Notes: generated by a model not told the origin, from the letters alone. 64,000 bases of DNA from Serratia marcescens (GCF_006715005.1 NZ_VFMJ01000001.1:4712001-4776000); one strand, 5' to 3'. Counted from the first letter of the stretch, positions 1-12,165 are shown. A program made the numbers and translations.

Positions 1-100
1 GCGATACCGCAACGATGTTGGCGTCGTGATCGAGCACGACGGCGCGTGAGCTGGTGGTCCCTTGGTCGAGTGCGACAATGTATTTTTTTTCTACAGTCAT
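1..100 (-). CDS. glpK: Glycerol kinase, N-terminal fragment (cut by window edge)
   Basis: Read on the minus strand from ATG at 100, the peptide begins [20 protein letters not shown]. This is the N-terminus of glycerol kinase, with the DQGTTS phosphate-1 loop of the FGGY/ASKHA ATP-binding fold. Only about 33 codons lie in the window. The enzyme phosphorylates glycerol to glycerol-3-phosphate in the cytoplasm. It follows glpF by 42 bases on the same strand, so the two form the usual glpFK operon, in which the facilitator supplies substrate that the kinase traps. Confidence 0.95.
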   Translation of the reverse strand, partial: MTVEKKYIVALDQGTTSSRAVVLDHDANIVAVS

Positions 101-142
101 GGTAATTATCCTGCTGTTGTTAACCGTGTAAAACTGCACCCA

Positions 143-988
143 TCACGCTTTGCGTTGTTGGGTCTTGGCGTCAGGCTCTTCTTCCGTCACGCAGACGTCG
201 CACGGCAGGTGGCGGCCAATCAGCGCGCGGTAACCGAAAGCGCCCAGGCCACAGCCGACGATAGGGGCGAAGATCGGCACCAGGAAGTACGGGATGTCGC
301 GTGCGCCGGTGAAGGCGACTTTGCCCCAGCCGGCCAGGTAGGCGAACAGTTTCGGGCCGAAGTCACGCGCCGGGTTCAACGCAAAGCCGGTCAATGGTCC
401 CATGGAGGCGCCGATCACGGCAATCAGAATACCGATCAGCAGCGGTGCCAGCGGGCCGCGCGGGATGCCGTTGCCGTCGTCGGTCAGCGCCAGGATCAGG
501 CACATCAGGATCGCCGCGATCACCATTTCTACCAGGAAGGCCTGGCCGACGGAGATGTGCGCGTTAGGGTAAGTCGAGAAGATGCCGGCCAGTTCGAGGC
601 TTTCGTTGCTGCCGCGCACCATGTGGTGAGCCGCTTCGAAGTCGAAGAACAGATTGTAGTACAGCCCATAGACCAGGGCAGCGGCGCAGAAGGCACCGGC
701 GACCTGCGCAATGATGTAAGGCACCACTTTGCGTCCGTCGAAGCAGGCGAACAGCCACAGGGCGAGGGTAACCGCTGGGTTGAGATGCGCGCCGGAAATG
801 GCGGCGGTCAGATAGATGGCCATGGCGACGCCGAGGCCCCAAATGATGCTGATTTCCCACTGGCCGAAGCTGGCGCCCGCCAGTTTCAGTGCGGCAACGC
901 AGCCTACGCCAAAGAAGATCAGCAGCGCCGTGCCGAGGAACTCGGCGATGCACTGGCCTTTTAATGTCGGACTGGTGGTTTGGCTCAT
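143..988 (-). CDS. glpF: Glycerol uptake facilitator (aquaglyceroporin)
   Basis: This 281-residue MIP-family channel carries both pore half-helix motifs: SGAHLNPAVT near residue 65 and GFALNPARD near residue 200. The Asp after the second NPA-type motif is typical of glycerol facilitators rather than water channels. Six membrane helices are visible. The protein moves glycerol across the inner membrane for GlpK, encoded just downstream. I chose ATG at 988 because it gives the family N-terminus MSQTTSPTLKGQCIAEFLGT and has an AGGAC ribosome site; an in-frame upstream start at 1006 would add six unusual residues. A GlpR-like operator lies about 120 bases upstream. Confidence 0.96.
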   Translation of the reverse strand: MSQTTSPTLKGQCIAEFLGTALLIFFGVGCVAALKLAGASFGQWEISIIWGLGVAMAIYLTAAISGAHLNPAVTLALWLFACFDGRKVVPYIIAQVAGAFCAAALVYGLYYNLFFDFEAAHHMVRGSNESLELAGIFSTYPNAHISVGQAFLVEMVIAAILMCLILALTDDGNGIPRGPLAPLLIGILIAVIGASMGPLTGFALNPARDFGPKLFAYLAGWGKVAFTGARDIPYFLVPIFAPIVGCGLGAFGYRALIGRHLPCDVCVTEEEPDAKTQQRKA

Positions 989-1512
989 AATGTTGGTGTC
1001 CTGCAAAACGGCGGTTGTTGGTTTATAGGCTCAGTTGGGTAGAGATCCGGCCTATGGGCACAGTTTTTTTCATCTCGTCCAATTCTTGAATGAGGACGTG
1101 ATGTAAATTTATCGTTAACGAACATAAACGAGAAATAGCGAAATCAAAATGTGTGTAGCGCGTCATAAAATTGAGCGATTTCGCGTCGTTTAGTGTTCTT
1201 TCTGAGCCATAAAAGTGTGATCTGACCAGTGGTTTGGTGAGGGCTGTTAACAACTCGCGGCGATGGTGGCGGGGATTTTCAGTTTTTACTGATGGTGAGG
1301 GCAGGAAAATTGCAACAGACTGCGCGATGATCCGGTATGTTGCTAGACAGGCGGAGACTGGCTACTTACAATCGTTTTTAACGAATCGAGACTGGCGCGC
1401 CTTCCGTAACGGCGCGCGTCACTGAGCGCGATGCAATATTCGCAGTAGCTGCAGCCGACGTTGCGGCCGCTACTTATAGATGTACGCCTTGCTATCATGA
1501 GGGGACTGAAGC
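989..1512. other. Intergenic region between glpF and zapB
   Basis: This 524-base gap between divergent genes holds the glpFK promoter region with the GlpR-like site at 1107-1126. A half-CRP-like TGTGATCTGA lies at 1215-1225, and the zapB promoter and leader are on the right. Short open frames here, such as 1234-1425, have no recognisable protein character. I see no RNA gene. Confidence 0.6.
1107..1126. promoter_or_regulatory. Candidate GlpR operator upstream of glpFK
   Basis: The 20-mer contains TCGTTAACGAACAT and matches the recalled GlpR consensus (WATGTTCGWT then AWCGAACATW) at about 17 of 20 positions. The right half-site is intact and the left one weaker. A second partial copy (AACATAAACGAG) overlaps it to the right. 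Position and match suggest repression of glpFK in the absence of glycerol-3-phosphate. Confidence 0.6.
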
Positions 1513-1752
1513 ATGTCATTTGAAGTATTTGAGAAACTGGAAGCAAAAGTACAGCAGGCGATTGATACCATCACCTTGTTGCAGATGGAAATTGAAGAGC
1601 TGAAAGACAAAAACAACTCTCTGTCGCAGGAAGTTCAGGCTGCCTCCGGCAACCACGAAGCGCTGGTGCGCGAAAACCAACAGCTGAAAGAAGAACAGCA
1701 CGTATGGCAAGATCGCCTGCGCGCTCTGCTGGGCAAAATGGAAGAGGTCTGA
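1513..1752 (+). CDS. zapB: Cell division protein ZapB
   Basis: This 79-residue protein is almost entirely heptad-patterned coiled coil ([20 protein letters not shown] and onward), the usual length and composition of ZapB. ZapB forms cytoplasmic filaments that link FtsZ-bound ZapA to the MatP-Ter complex and helps Z-ring assembly. The ATG at 1513 follows GAGGGGACTG. The gene stands alone between divergent glpF and convergent rraA, as in E. coli (yiiU), and ends at a shared bidirectional terminator. Confidence 0.96.
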   Translation: MSFEVFEKLEAKVQQAIDTITLLQMEIEELKDKNNSLSQEVQAASGNHEALVRENQQLKEEQHVWQDRLRALLGKMEEV

Positions 1753-1776
1753 TTCCTCACGCCATGCAGCAACGAA

Positions 1777-1800
1777 AAGGGCGCCTCAGGCGCCCTTTTT
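1777..1800. terminator. Bidirectional terminator between zapB and rraA
   Basis: The stem AAGGGCGCC / GGCGCCCTT has a TCA loop, T residues after it on the plus strand and A residues before it. It can therefore end both converging transcripts. Confidence 0.9.
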
Positions 1801-1812
1801 CATGACCGAAAA

Positions 1813-2304
<492 letters not shown>

Positions 2305-2373
2305 TTACGTCTGTTTGCCGCTGGAATGTTCAGTATATCCCTTTATTCGCCCTGTTGGCAAAATCATCAGTTT

Positions 2374-3291
2374 TTAACTGAGCGCCACGCCGATGGCGAA
2401 CAGCAGGTTGGCCAGTAACGCCGCCTTGACCATGTGTTCCAGCATCGGTCGCATGCCGACCGGCGTCGGATCGCGCAGCACGCGCAGGCCGTGGCGCACC
2501 AGCAGCGGGATCGCCAGCACGAACAGCCAGCCCCAAGGGCTGTGGAGATTGAGCAGCGTAAACAGCGCGAAACACAGCACCGCGCCGGCGAGCAGCAGGG
2601 CATGGTAAATGCGCGCCTTGTGCGGGCCGAGACGCACCGCCAGCGTGTTCTTACCGTTTTCGCGATCGCTCTCGATATCGCGCAGATTGTTGATGTTGAG
2701 CACCGCCGTCGCCAGCAGGCCACAGGCGGTGGCCGGCAGCATCACGACGCTGTCGAAGGTGTGCGTTTGCAAATAGTAGGTGCCGGCCACGCTCAGCCAG
2801 CCGAAGAACACCAGCACCGAGATGTCGCCCAGCCCCAAATACCCGTAAGGCTTATTGCCGACGGTATAGGTGATGGCCGCCACGATAGACAGCCCGCCCA
2901 GCACCAGGAAGCCCACCACGTCGCTGGGTTGCTCGCAGGCGACGGCGATCAGCGAACAGCCGGCGAGGGCGATCAGCACCACCGTCACCACCAATGCCCG
3001 TTTCATCTGCGCCTGGGTGATCATGCCTTTTTGCATGCCGCGCAATGGCCCGATGCGATCTTCTTTGTCGCTGCCTTTGACCGCATCGCCGTAGTCGTTA
3101 GCCAGGTTGGAGAGGATCTGCAGCAGCCCGGCGGTCAACAGCGCCAGCAGCGCCACTTCAGGTTTCAGGCTGCCGTGCCAGGCGGCGATCGCCGAGCCGA
3201 CTACGATGGAGGCAAAGGCCAACGGCAGGGTGCGGGGGCGTAGACTTTCCAGCCAGGCGGAAATCGGGGTGGTGGAGGTTGATGAGCTCAT
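2374..3291 (-). CDS. menA: 1,4-dihydroxy-2-naphthoate polyprenyltransferase
   Basis: This 305-residue UbiA-family membrane enzyme has eight to nine predicted helices. The first Asp-rich motif is visible as SNLANDYGDAVKGSD near residue 62, and a second as NNLRDIESDREN. MenA attaches an octaprenyl chain to DHNA, the membrane step of menaquinone synthesis. The ATG at 3291 gives MSSSTSTTPISAWLESLRPR, which fits the family. The order hslV-hslU-menA-rraA is that of E. coli. Confidence 0.96.
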   Translation of the reverse strand: MSSSTSTTPISAWLESLRPRTLPLAFASIVVGSAIAAWHGSLKPEVALLALLTAGLLQILSNLANDYGDAVKGSDKEDRIGPLRGMQKGMITQAQMKRALVVTVVLIALAGCSLIAVACEQPSDVVGFLVLGGLSIVAAITYTVGNKPYGYLGLGDISVLVFFGWLSVAGTYYLQTHTFDSVVMLPATACGLLATAVLNINNLRDIESDRENGKNTLAVRLGPHKARIYHALLLAGAVLCFALFTLLNLHSPWGWLFVLAIPLLVRHGLRVLRDPTPVGMRPMLEHMVKAALLANLLFAIGVALS

Positions 3292-3334
3292 GTTTCGCTT
3301 CTGTCAGTAAGTTGCGGTGTCCGTTAGAAATAAT

Positions 3335-3357
3335 TGTGGGAGGCAATGCCTCCCACA
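3335..3357. terminator. Strong hairpin between hslU and menA
   Basis: The arms TGTGGGAGGCA and TGCCTCCCACA are 11-base exact inverted repeats around one base. No long T-run follows on either strand. It may be an attenuator or an RNA-stabilising stem between the hslVU and menA transcripts rather than a full terminator. Confidence 0.55.
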
Positions 3358-3387
3358 CAGATGACTGACAAGACAATGATTGAGCGA

Positions 3388-4722
3388 TTATAGGATAAAA
3401 CGACTCAAATCTTCATCCGCCACCAGTTCATCCAGATGACTGCGCACGTAATCCGCATCAATTGTAATGGATTGGCCATTAATTTCACTCGCATCGTAGG
3501 AAATATCTTCCATCAGACGTTCCAGCACGGTGTGCAGACGACGCGCGCCGATGTTCTCGGTGCTTTCGTTGACCTGCCACGCGGCTTCGGCGATGCGGCG
3601 GATGCCGTCGGCGGTGAACTCGATATTGACGCCTTCGGTGCCCATCAGCGCTTTGTACTGCTCGGTCAGCGACGCGCTCGGCTCGGTCAGGATGCGTTCG
3701 AAGTCTTCGGTAGTCAGCGCCTGCAGCTCAACGCGGATCGGCAGACGGCCCTGCAGTTCCGGGATCAGATCTGACGGGTTGGCGGTCTGGAACGCGCCGG
3801 AAGCGATGAACAGGATGTGGTCGGTCTTCACCATACCGTGTTTGGTCGACACGGTGCAGCCTTCCACCAGCGGCAGCAGATCGCGCTGCACGCCTTCGCG
3901 CGAGACGTCCGGGCCGGAACTTTGACCGCCGCGCTTACAGATTTTGTCGATCTCATCGATAAACACGATGCCATGCTGTTCAACCGCTTCGATCGCCTGC
4001 TCTTTCAGCTCTTCCGGGTTCACCAGCTTGGCGGCTTCTTCTTCCACCAGCAGCTTGAAGGCTTCTTTGATCTTCACCTTGCGCGGCTTTTGCTTCTGGC
4101 CGCCGAGGTTCTGGAACATCGACTGCAGCTGGTTGGTCATCTCTTCCATGCCCGGAGGCGCCATGATTTCCACGCCCATCGGCGCCGCGGCCAGATCGAT
4201 TTCGATCTCTTTGTCGTCCAGCTGGCCTTCGCGCAGTTTCTTGCGGAATGCCTGACGGGCGGCGGACGGCTCCTGATGCTCTTCCGGCTGGCCCCAGTTG
4301 TTCTTGGCCGGCGGGATCAGCACGTCGAGGATGCGCTCTTCGGCCAACTCTTCGGCACGGGTGCGGTTTTTCTCGATCGACTGCATGCGCACCATTTTGA
4401 TGGCGGCATCGGTCAGATCGCGGATGATGGAATCCACTTCTTTGCCCACATAGCCCACTTCGGTGAACTTGGTGGCTTCAACCTTGATGAACGGCGCGTT
4501 GGCCAGCTTCGCCAGACGACGGGCGATTTCGGTTTTACCGACGCCGGTCGGGCCGATCATCAGAATGTTTTTCGGGGTCACTTCGTGACGCAGCATCTCG
4601 TTGAGCTGCATCCGGCGCCAGCGGTTGCGCAGGGCAATGGCGACAGCGCGTTTGGCCTTGTTTTGGCCAATGATATAGCTGTCCAGTTCGCTGACGATCT
4701 CGCGCGGGGTCATTTCAGACAT
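3388..4722 (-). CDS. hslU: HslU ATPase subunit of the HslUV protease
   Basis: This AAA+ unfoldase has 444 residues, the usual length. Walker A (GPTGVGKT) is at residues 57-64, and Walker B ([10 protein letters not shown]) follows the inserted I-domain near residue 255. The GYVGKEVDS pore loop is present, and the C-terminal tail SRFIL is the element that docks into HslV. HslU forms hexameric rings that feed substrates such as SulA and sigma-32 to HslV. It starts 12 bases after hslV and is surely co-transcribed with it. Confidence 0.98.
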   Translation of the reverse strand: MSEMTPREIVSELDSYIIGQNKAKRAVAIALRNRWRRMQLNEMLRHEVTPKNILMIGPTGVGKTEIARRLAKLANAPFIKVEATKFTEVGYVGKEVDSIIRDLTDAAIKMVRMQSIEKNRTRAEELAEERILDVLIPPAKNNWGQPEEHQEPSAARQAFRKKLREGQLDDKEIEIDLAAAPMGVEIMAPPGMEEMTNQLQSMFQNLGGQKQKPRKVKIKEAFKLLVEEEAAKLVNPEELKEQAIEAVEQHGIVFIDEIDKICKRGGQSSGPDVSREGVQRDLLPLVEGCTVSTKHGMVKTDHILFIASGAFQTANPSDLIPELQGRLPIRVELQALTTEDFERILTEPSASLTEQYKALMGTEGVNIEFTADGIRRIAEAAWQVNESTENIGARRLHTVLERLMEDISYDASEINGQSITIDADYVRSHLDELVADEDLSRFIL

Positions 4723-4734
4723 GGTATTCGATCC

Positions 4735-5265
4735 TTACGCTTTGGAAGGCAATTCTTCAATGGTGTGGAAATGGTTGGTGTAAATACAGATGTCGCCGGC
4801 GATGTTGAGGGATTTCTCAACGATGTCGCGGGCGCTCAGCTCGGTATTTTCCAACATGGCGCGGGCTGCGGCCTGGGCGTACGGGCCGCCGGAGCCGATG
4901 GCGATCAGATCGTTTTCCGGCTGCACCACATCGCCGTTGCCGGTGATGATCAGCGAAGCGGTTTCATCGGCGACCGCCAGCAGCGCTTCGAGCTTGCGCA
5001 GCATGCGATCGGTGCGCCAGTCTTTCGCCAGCTCGACGGCGGCTTTCACCAGGTGGCCCTGATGCATTTCCAGTTTGCGTTCAAACAGTTCAAACAGCGT
5101 GAAGGCGTCAGCGGTACCACCGGCGAAACCGGCGATCACTTTGTCGTTATACAGGCGACGCACTTTCTTGACGTTACCCTTCATCACCGTATTACCCAGG
5201 GTTGCCTGGCCATCACCACCGATGACGACCTGGCCGTTGCGGCGTACGCTTACAATTGTTGTCAC
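4735..5265 (-). CDS. hslV: HslV peptidase subunit of the HslUV protease
   Basis: This 176-residue protein is related to proteasome beta subunits. The start is GTG at 5265. After removal of the initiator the protein begins [10 protein letters not shown], exposing the catalytic N-terminal threonine. The GDGQATLG and [10 protein letters not shown] motifs are intact. It forms the two-ring peptidase core of HslUV in the cytoplasm. It is the first gene of hslVU, and a promoter (heat-shock type in E. coli) is expected in the roughly 100 bases before it. Confidence 0.98.
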   Translation of the reverse strand: MTTIVSVRRNGQVVIGGDGQATLGNTVMKGNVKKVRRLYNDKVIAGFAGGTADAFTLFELFERKLEMHQGHLVKAAVELAKDWRTDRMLRKLEALLAVADETASLIITGNGDVVQPENDLIAIGSGGPYAQAAARAMLENTELSARDIVEKSLNIAGDICIYTNHFHTIEELPSKA

Positions 5266-5367
5266 GAGCAGACCCTCGTTAAAAACGGAAAGAAGTCCCC
5301 GCAGCGCCTGCTTTCGCAGACGCTACGAGGCATATTGAGAGTATAGATGGGGGGGGATTGACGCTTT

Positions 5368-6309
5368 TCAACCCCCAACGGAGAGGGGAATGCAACTCGA
5401 CATGCCGACGCCCTTCAGGCGTGAAAGGGTTTTGTCCGCGGCGGCGCGACTGCTGTACGGACCGAGCACCACGCGATTCCAACCGCCACCGGCGGTGATG
5501 CGGCTCTCGATGCCTTCGAACGCCAGGCGCGCACGTACGGATTCAGCCTGATCGGTGGCGCGGAACGAACCGCATTGCACCATCCACTTCTGTTTCGATT
5601 CCGGTTTGGTTTCCTGCTTGGCCGTTTCCTGTTTCACTTCCGGTTTGGGCTCCGGCTTCGGTTGCGGCTTCGGCTCAGGCTGTTTCACCTGCACCGGCGG
5701 TGGGGTGACCGGCTTCGGCTGCTGGTGCTGCTGCTGCTGCACCGGCGCGGTGGTGGCCCCGTTGTTGAACGGGTTACGCGGCGCCTGGGTGACCTGCTGC
5801 TGTTGCTGTACCGGCTGCTGCTGCATTTGCTGTTGTTGCATCTGCTGCTGCTGGCGGTTACTGCGCGCGTTGACCTGGCCCGGATCGTTATACGGCACTT
5901 CGTTCAGCTGCGTCGGGCGCTGCTGCATGTCGGCCTGCATCTGCTCCAGCAACTGCCGCTGTTCGGCGGTCAGCTGAGTTTTGGAATTGAGCTCGCCGCC
6001 GGCCGTCGGTTCGGTCGGGGTTTGCACGCCGATCTGCCGGTTTTCCAGCTCTTTGATGTAGCGCCAGCGCTCTTCCGGCTTCGGCGGCAGGCCGTTGCCG
6101 GGGCGCGTGGTATGCGCAGGCAACAACGGCGCGTCTTCCGGCTTGTTGTGGGTAATGAAATAGAGGCCACCGACAAAGACAACCAGCAACGCGGCGGCTA
6201 ACGCCAGCACGGTTTTGGAAACCTTCGGAGAACTGCGTTTTTTACGGCTGGGGGTTTTACGCTTAGCTCCTGCTGCGCGCCCACGGCTTACATAGTCTTT
6301 TTGTGCCAC
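5368..6309 (-). CDS. ftsN: Cell division protein FtsN
   Basis: The 313-residue bitopic protein has a short basic cytoplasmic N-terminus (MAQKDYVSRG) and a membrane helix at about residues 33-53. The periplasmic segment includes PPKPEERWRYIKELE, the region of the short essential helices. A very Gln-rich linker spans about 149-190, then Pro/Lys/Glu repeats, and a C-terminal SPOR domain from about residue 240 (WMVQCGSF to SSCIPL) binds denuded glycan. FtsN triggers septal peptidoglycan synthesis by FtsWI. The start is GTG at 6309. cytR lies just upstream on the same strand, as in E. coli. The linker is low complexity and probably variable between strains. Confidence 0.96.
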   Translation of the reverse strand: MAQKDYVSRGRAAGAKRKTPSRKKRSSPKVSKTVLALAAALLVVFVGGLYFITHNKPEDAPLLPAHTTRPGNGLPPKPEERWRYIKELENRQIGVQTPTEPTAGGELNSKTQLTAEQRQLLEQMQADMQQRPTQLNEVPYNDPGQVNARSNRQQQQMQQQQMQQQPVQQQQQVTQAPRNPFNNGATTAPVQQQQHQQPKPVTPPPVQVKQPEPKPQPKPEPKPEVKQETAKQETKPESKQKWMVQCGSFRATDQAESVRARLAFEGIESRITAGGGWNRVVLGPYSSRAAADKTLSRLKGVGMSSCIPLSVGG

Positions 6310-6374
6310 TATTATTCCGCTGTGTCCTGATGAGAGGATAAGTCCGTCATGTTACTGAACCCTAAAATATTTGA

Positions 6375-7403
6375 CTAGCGTTTCGGGGCAGCGGTGCTGC
6401 CTCTGATAATCAATTCACTGTCCAACAGCCGGGAGCCGCTGGCGACCGTCTGGCCGTTCAACTGCTCCAACAGCAACAACATCGCCTGCTGGCCGATCTG
6501 GAAGCGCGGCTGCGCCACCGTGGTCAGCGGCGGATCGCAATATTGCGCCAGCTTGAGGTCGTCAAAGCCGACGATCGACAGATCCTGCGGTACCCGCAGC
6601 CCCATTTTCTTCGCCTGGGACAGCACGCCGATCGCCATGACGTCGCTGTGGCAGAATACCGCCGTTGGCGGTTTCGGCTGTGCCATCAGCATGGTCAGCG
6701 CTTGCGCGCCGGCTTCGTAGGTAAAATCACCCCGGGTAATATAGCTGCTTTCGACGGTAATGCCATTACGACGTAGCGCTTGAACGTAACCCTGCAGCCG
6801 ATAATGGCTCAGCGGCATCTGTTCCGGCCCGGCGATACAGGCGATCTGCCGGTGGCCTAATTGATGCAAATAATGCACGGCTTCAAAGGCGGCAGTCAGG
6901 TTGTCGATATGCACCGTCGGCAGTTCCAGCTCGGGGGCGAACTCGTTGGCCATCACCATCGGCGGCAGGTTGCGCTGCTCTTCCTTGCTGGCGTCGAACG
7001 GCAGGTTGGAGCCCAGCAGCAGCATGCCGTCGATCTGTTTGGTGATGATCAGATTGACGAAAGTGCGCTCTTGCTGGTTCTGCTGCGCGCAGTCGCCAAT
7101 CAGCACCAGATAGCCTTGCTGGGCCGCGGTCTGTTCGATTCCCTGGATCACATCGGCGAAAAACGGATCGCAGATGTCGGGCACGATCACCAGGATGGTG
7201 CGGGATTCGTTGCGCTTGATATTGCGTGACAGAGCATGAGGAGAATAACCCACGGCCAGGACGGCCTGTTCCACCTTCTGGCGCGTTGGCGTTGACACCT
7301 TTTCCGGGTTCATCAGCGCACGCGATACGGTAGCCGTTGAAACGCCCGCCATTTCGGCGACGTCTTTCATGGTCGCCATGGATAACTCTTTCTTGTGTTC
7401 CAA
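6375..7403 (-). CDS. cytR: CytR, LacI-family repressor of nucleoside genes
   Basis: An N-terminal LacI-type helix-turn-helix (MKDVAEMAGVSTATVSRALM) is followed by a periplasmic-binding-like effector domain. The domain contains ESRTILVIVPDICDPFF and the CytR-typical PPMVMANEFAPELELPTVHID. CytR acts with CRP to repress nucleoside uptake and catabolism genes and is induced by cytidine. I chose a TTG start at 7403. It has a strong AAGGAG site 7 bases upstream and leaves 11 residues before MKDV, the same as E. coli CytR. The alternative ATG at 7379 has a poorer ribosome site. Confidence 0.95.
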   Translation of the reverse strand: MEHKKELSMATMKDVAEMAGVSTATVSRALMNPEKVSTPTRQKVEQAVLAVGYSPHALSRNIKRNESRTILVIVPDICDPFFADVIQGIEQTAAQQGYLVLIGDCAQQNQQERTFVNLIITKQIDGMLLLGSNLPFDASKEEQRNLPPMVMANEFAPELELPTVHIDNLTAAFEAVHYLHQLGHRQIACIAGPEQMPLSHYRLQGYVQALRRNGITVESSYITRGDFTYEAGAQALTMLMAQPKPPTAVFCHSDVMAIGVLSQAKKMGLRVPQDLSIVGFDDLKLAQYCDPPLTTVAQPRFQIGQQAMLLLLEQLNGQTVASGSRLLDSELIIRGSTAAPKR

Positions 7404-7694
7404 CGCCTTTCTCCTTGCGTCAGCCCCATGCCGACGCCACTACTGCTGTTTGCTCACAATGTCCGGCATGCGGTGGCGGGATTGTTGTCATTGAGCGCCA
7501 CTCGCGTTCGGGCACTCCGTCGCGCTGCGATGTGGCGACAAAATTTGCCCTCGCAGACATTCTAAACAGAATACGCCCCGCCTTTGTTACCTAATTTGCA
7601 TAAAAAATGTGACCTGAGAAGGTTTTTTAGCGTTCGCTCGCAATTTCAAGGGTAATCGTTTGCACTGCGGCAGCTAAATCGGACTTTTCCGGGA
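7404..7694. other. Intergenic region between priA and cytR
   Basis: These 291 bases carry the cytR promoter and leader on the minus strand. A CRP-like half-site (AATGTGACC) lies near 7607-7615. I see no convincing gene; the small frames here overlap the end of priA and look like shadows. Confidence 0.5.
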
Positions 7695-10073
<2,379 letters not shown>

Positions 10074-10089
10074 TTAACTGAGGTTTCCC

Positions 10090-10305
10090 ATGAAACAAGG
10101 TATCCACCCAAAATACGAAGAAGTTACTGCTAACTGCTCTTGCGGTAACGTGATGAAGATCCGCTCCACCGTGGGCCACGATCTGAACCTGGACGTTTGT
10201 GGCGCATGCCACCCGTTCTACACTGGCAAGCAGCGTGACGTTGCTACCGGTGGCCGCGTTGACCGCTTCAACAAGCGTTTCAGCGTACCAGGCGCTAAGA
10301 AATAA
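10090..10305 (+). CDS. rpmE: 50S ribosomal protein L31 (zinc-binding form)
   Basis: The 71-residue protein has the zinc ligands of the C+ L31 type: CSCG near residue 16 and [14 protein letters not shown] near residue 37. L31 bridges the two ribosomal subunits at the central protuberance. The zinc-free paralogue RpmE2 is not in this window. The ATG at 10090 follows GAGGTTTCCC. It is a single-gene transcription unit ending at a clear terminator shared with metJ. Confidence 0.98.
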   Translation: MKQGIHPKYEEVTANCSCGNVMKIRSTVGHDLNLDVCGACHPFYTGKQRDVATGGRVDRFNKRFSVPGAKK

Positions 10306-10324
10306 GATTTCTTATCGTCCGATG

Positions 10325-10350
10325 AAAAAGGCGCCTTTGGCGCCTTTTTT
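10325..10350. terminator. Bidirectional terminator between rpmE and metJ
   Basis: The stem AAAAAGGCGCC / GGCGCCTTTTT closes a TTT loop. The flanking A and T tracts let it act in both directions. Confidence 0.93.
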
Positions 10351-10382
10351 CGTTTCTGCCGCCGGCGTTCGCCGGGCGGTTC

Positions 10383-10700
10383 TCAATATTCCCAGGTATC
10401 GGGATCGACACCCAGTTCGCGCATCAACACTTTTGCGGCTTCCGGGATTTCATCGCTGCGCTCTTTGCGCAGGTCTTCATCGTTCGGCAGCGGCTGGCCG
10501 GTAAAGGCATGCAGAAACGCTTCGCACAGCAGTTCGCTGTTGGTGGCGTGGCGCAGGTTGTTCACCTGGCGACGGGTCCGTTCGTCGGTGAGGATTTTCA
10601 GGACCTTCAGCGGAATGGATACCGTGATCTTTTTGACTTGCTCGCTTTTTTTACCGTGTTCAGCGTAAGGGCTGACATACTCGCCGTTCCACTCAGCCAT
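10383..10700 (-). CDS. metJ: Methionine repressor MetJ
   Basis: The 105-residue ribbon-helix-helix repressor is close to identical to the E. coli protein ([20 protein letters not shown], then [20 protein letters not shown]). The beta-ribbon that enters the major groove is KKITVSI. With S-adenosylmethionine as corepressor it binds tandem 8-base met boxes. It is divergent from metB, and the shared 304-base gap carries met boxes at 10915-10946 that should control metBL and metJ itself. Confidence 0.98.
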   Translation of the reverse strand: MAEWNGEYVSPYAEHGKKSEQVKKITVSIPLKVLKILTDERTRRQVNNLRHATNSELLCEAFLHAFTGQPLPNDEDLRKERSDEIPEAAKVLMRELGVDPDTWEY

Positions 10701-10914
10701 GGGACACCTTAACTTTGTCAGAAAAATTACAAAATTCTAAAAACCGGCCAATTATGCCCGATCTTCACTGTTCTCACTAAATAAATGTCAATTTTACGCG
10801 ACCAGGGTCACTGAATGCCCCGCCTCGGCCGGGCATTGTGGCTTAACATCTTATCGTCATGTCATATCGGCATAATTTTAGCGGGTATTGTGCCATTGCT
10901 CAATCTATACGCAG

Positions 10915-10946
10915 AGAAGTTTAGATGTCCAGATGTATTGACGTCT
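10915..10946. promoter_or_regulatory. Tandem MetJ met boxes in the metJ-metB intergenic region
   Basis: Three adjacent octamers, AGATGTCC, AGATGTAT and TGACGTCT (10923-10946), match the AGACGTCT met box with no gaps. A weaker fourth, AGAAGTTT, precedes them at 10915. Cooperative MetJ-AdoMet binding here should repress metBL. The rest of the 304-base gap holds promoters and nothing else I can identify. Confidence 0.88.
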
Positions 10947-11004
10947 ATCAATCCTGCGATTACTCTTTAGGCCTCATTCACCGAACCGAGAGCCGAGCGA
11001 GCCC

Positions 11005-12165
11005 ATGACGCGTAAACCAGCCACGATTGCCGTACGCAGCGGCCTGAACGACGACGAACAGTATGGCTGCGTTGTCCCGCCGATTCATCTGTCCAGCACC
11101 TATAACTTTACCGACTTCAACCAACCCCGAGCCCATGATTACTCGCGCCGCGGCAACCCGACGCGCGACGTGGTGCAACGCGCGTTGGCGGAGCTGGAAG
11201 GCGGCGCCGGCGCGGTGATGACCGGCAGCGGGATGTCGGCGATCCATCTGGTGACCACCGTGCTGCTGAAGCCCGGCGATCTGCTGGTGGCGCCGCACGA
11301 CTGCTACGGCGGCAGCTATCGGTTGTTCGACAGCCTGAGCAAGCGCGGCGCCTATCGCGTGCTGTTCGTCGATCAGGGTAATGAAGCCGCCCTGCAGCAG
11401 GCGCTGGCGCAAAAGCCGAAGCTGGTGCTGATTGAAAGCCCCAGCAATCCGCTGCTGCGGGTGGTGGACATTGCGGCGATCTGCGCCGCCGCACACGCGG
11501 CGGGCGCGTTGACGGTGGTGGACAACACTTTCCTCAGCCCGGCCCTGCAACAGCCGATCGAACTCGGTGCCGATCTGGTGGTTCATTCTTGCACCAAATA
11601 CCTGAATGGGCATTCGGACGTGGTGGCCGGCGCGGTGATTGCCAAAGATCCCGAGCTGGCGGTCGAATTGGCCTGGTGGGCGAACAATATCGGTGTGACC
11701 GGCGGTGCGTTCGACAGCTATTTGCTGCTGCGCGGCATGCGCACACTGTCGCCGCGTATCAAGGCGGCACAGCAAAACGCCGAAGCGATTGTCGGCTATT
11801 TACAGCAGCAACCGCTGGTGAAAAAGCTGTATCATCCCTCTCTGCCGGAAAATCCGGGGCATGAGATCGCCCGCCGGCAGCAGCGCGGCTTCGGCGCGAT
11901 GCTGAGTTTTGAACTGGACGGCGATGAAGCGGTGCTGCGCCGTTTTCTCTCTGCCCTTGAGCTGTTTACTCTGGCAGAATCGCTGGGCGGCGTAGAAAGC
12001 CTGATCTCGCATGCAGCGACCATGACCCACGCCGGCATGGCGGCGGAGGCGCGGGCAGCGGCCGGCATCTCCGAGAGCCTGCTGCGCATTTCCGTGGGTA
12101 TTGAAGACAGTGAAGATTTGATTGCCGATCTGGAACGCGCGTTCCAGGCGGCGGCAACGAGGTAA
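11005..12165 (+). CDS. metB: Cystathionine gamma-synthase
   Basis: This 386-residue Cys/Met-metabolism PLP enzyme has the usual length. The PLP lysine lies in HSCTKYLNGHSDVVAG near residue 198, and SRRGNPTRDVV is the family substrate loop. It joins O-succinylhomoserine and cysteine into cystathionine in methionine synthesis. The ATG at 11005 gives MTRKPATIAVRSGLNDDEQY. It lies two bases ahead of metL, so translation is probably coupled. Confidence 0.98.
   Translation: MTRKPATIAVRSGLNDDEQYGCVVPPIHLSSTYNFTDFNQPRAHDYSRRGNPTRDVVQRALAELEGGAGAVMTGSGMSAIHLVTTVLLKPGDLLVAPHDCYGGSYRLFDSLSKRGAYRVLFVDQGNEAALQQALAQKPKLVLIESPSNPLLRVVDIAAICAAAHAAGALTVVDNTFLSPALQQPIELGADLVVHSCTKYLNGHSDVVAGAVIAKDPELAVELAWWANNIGVTGGAFDSYLLLRGMRTLSPRIKAAQQNAEAIVGYLQQQPLVKKLYHPSLPENPGHEIARRQQRGFGAMLSFELDGDEAVLRRFLSALELFTLAESLGGVESLISHAATMTHAGMAAEARAAAGISESLLRISVGIEDSEDLIADLERAFQAAATR

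Noticed and set aside
1234-1425. 63-codon plus-strand frame between glpF and zapB
   Set aside because: Poor ribosome site, no protein character and no conservation that I can recognise.
3817-5346. 509-codon plus-strand frame opposite hslU and hslV
   Set aside because: Antisense shadow of two well-conserved genes; the composition is His/Arg/Gln-rich in the manner of reversed coding sequence.
5723-5860. CTG/CAG-like triplet repeats as a non-coding repeat element
   Set aside because: They encode the Gln-rich linker of FtsN in frame, so they are explained as coding low complexity.
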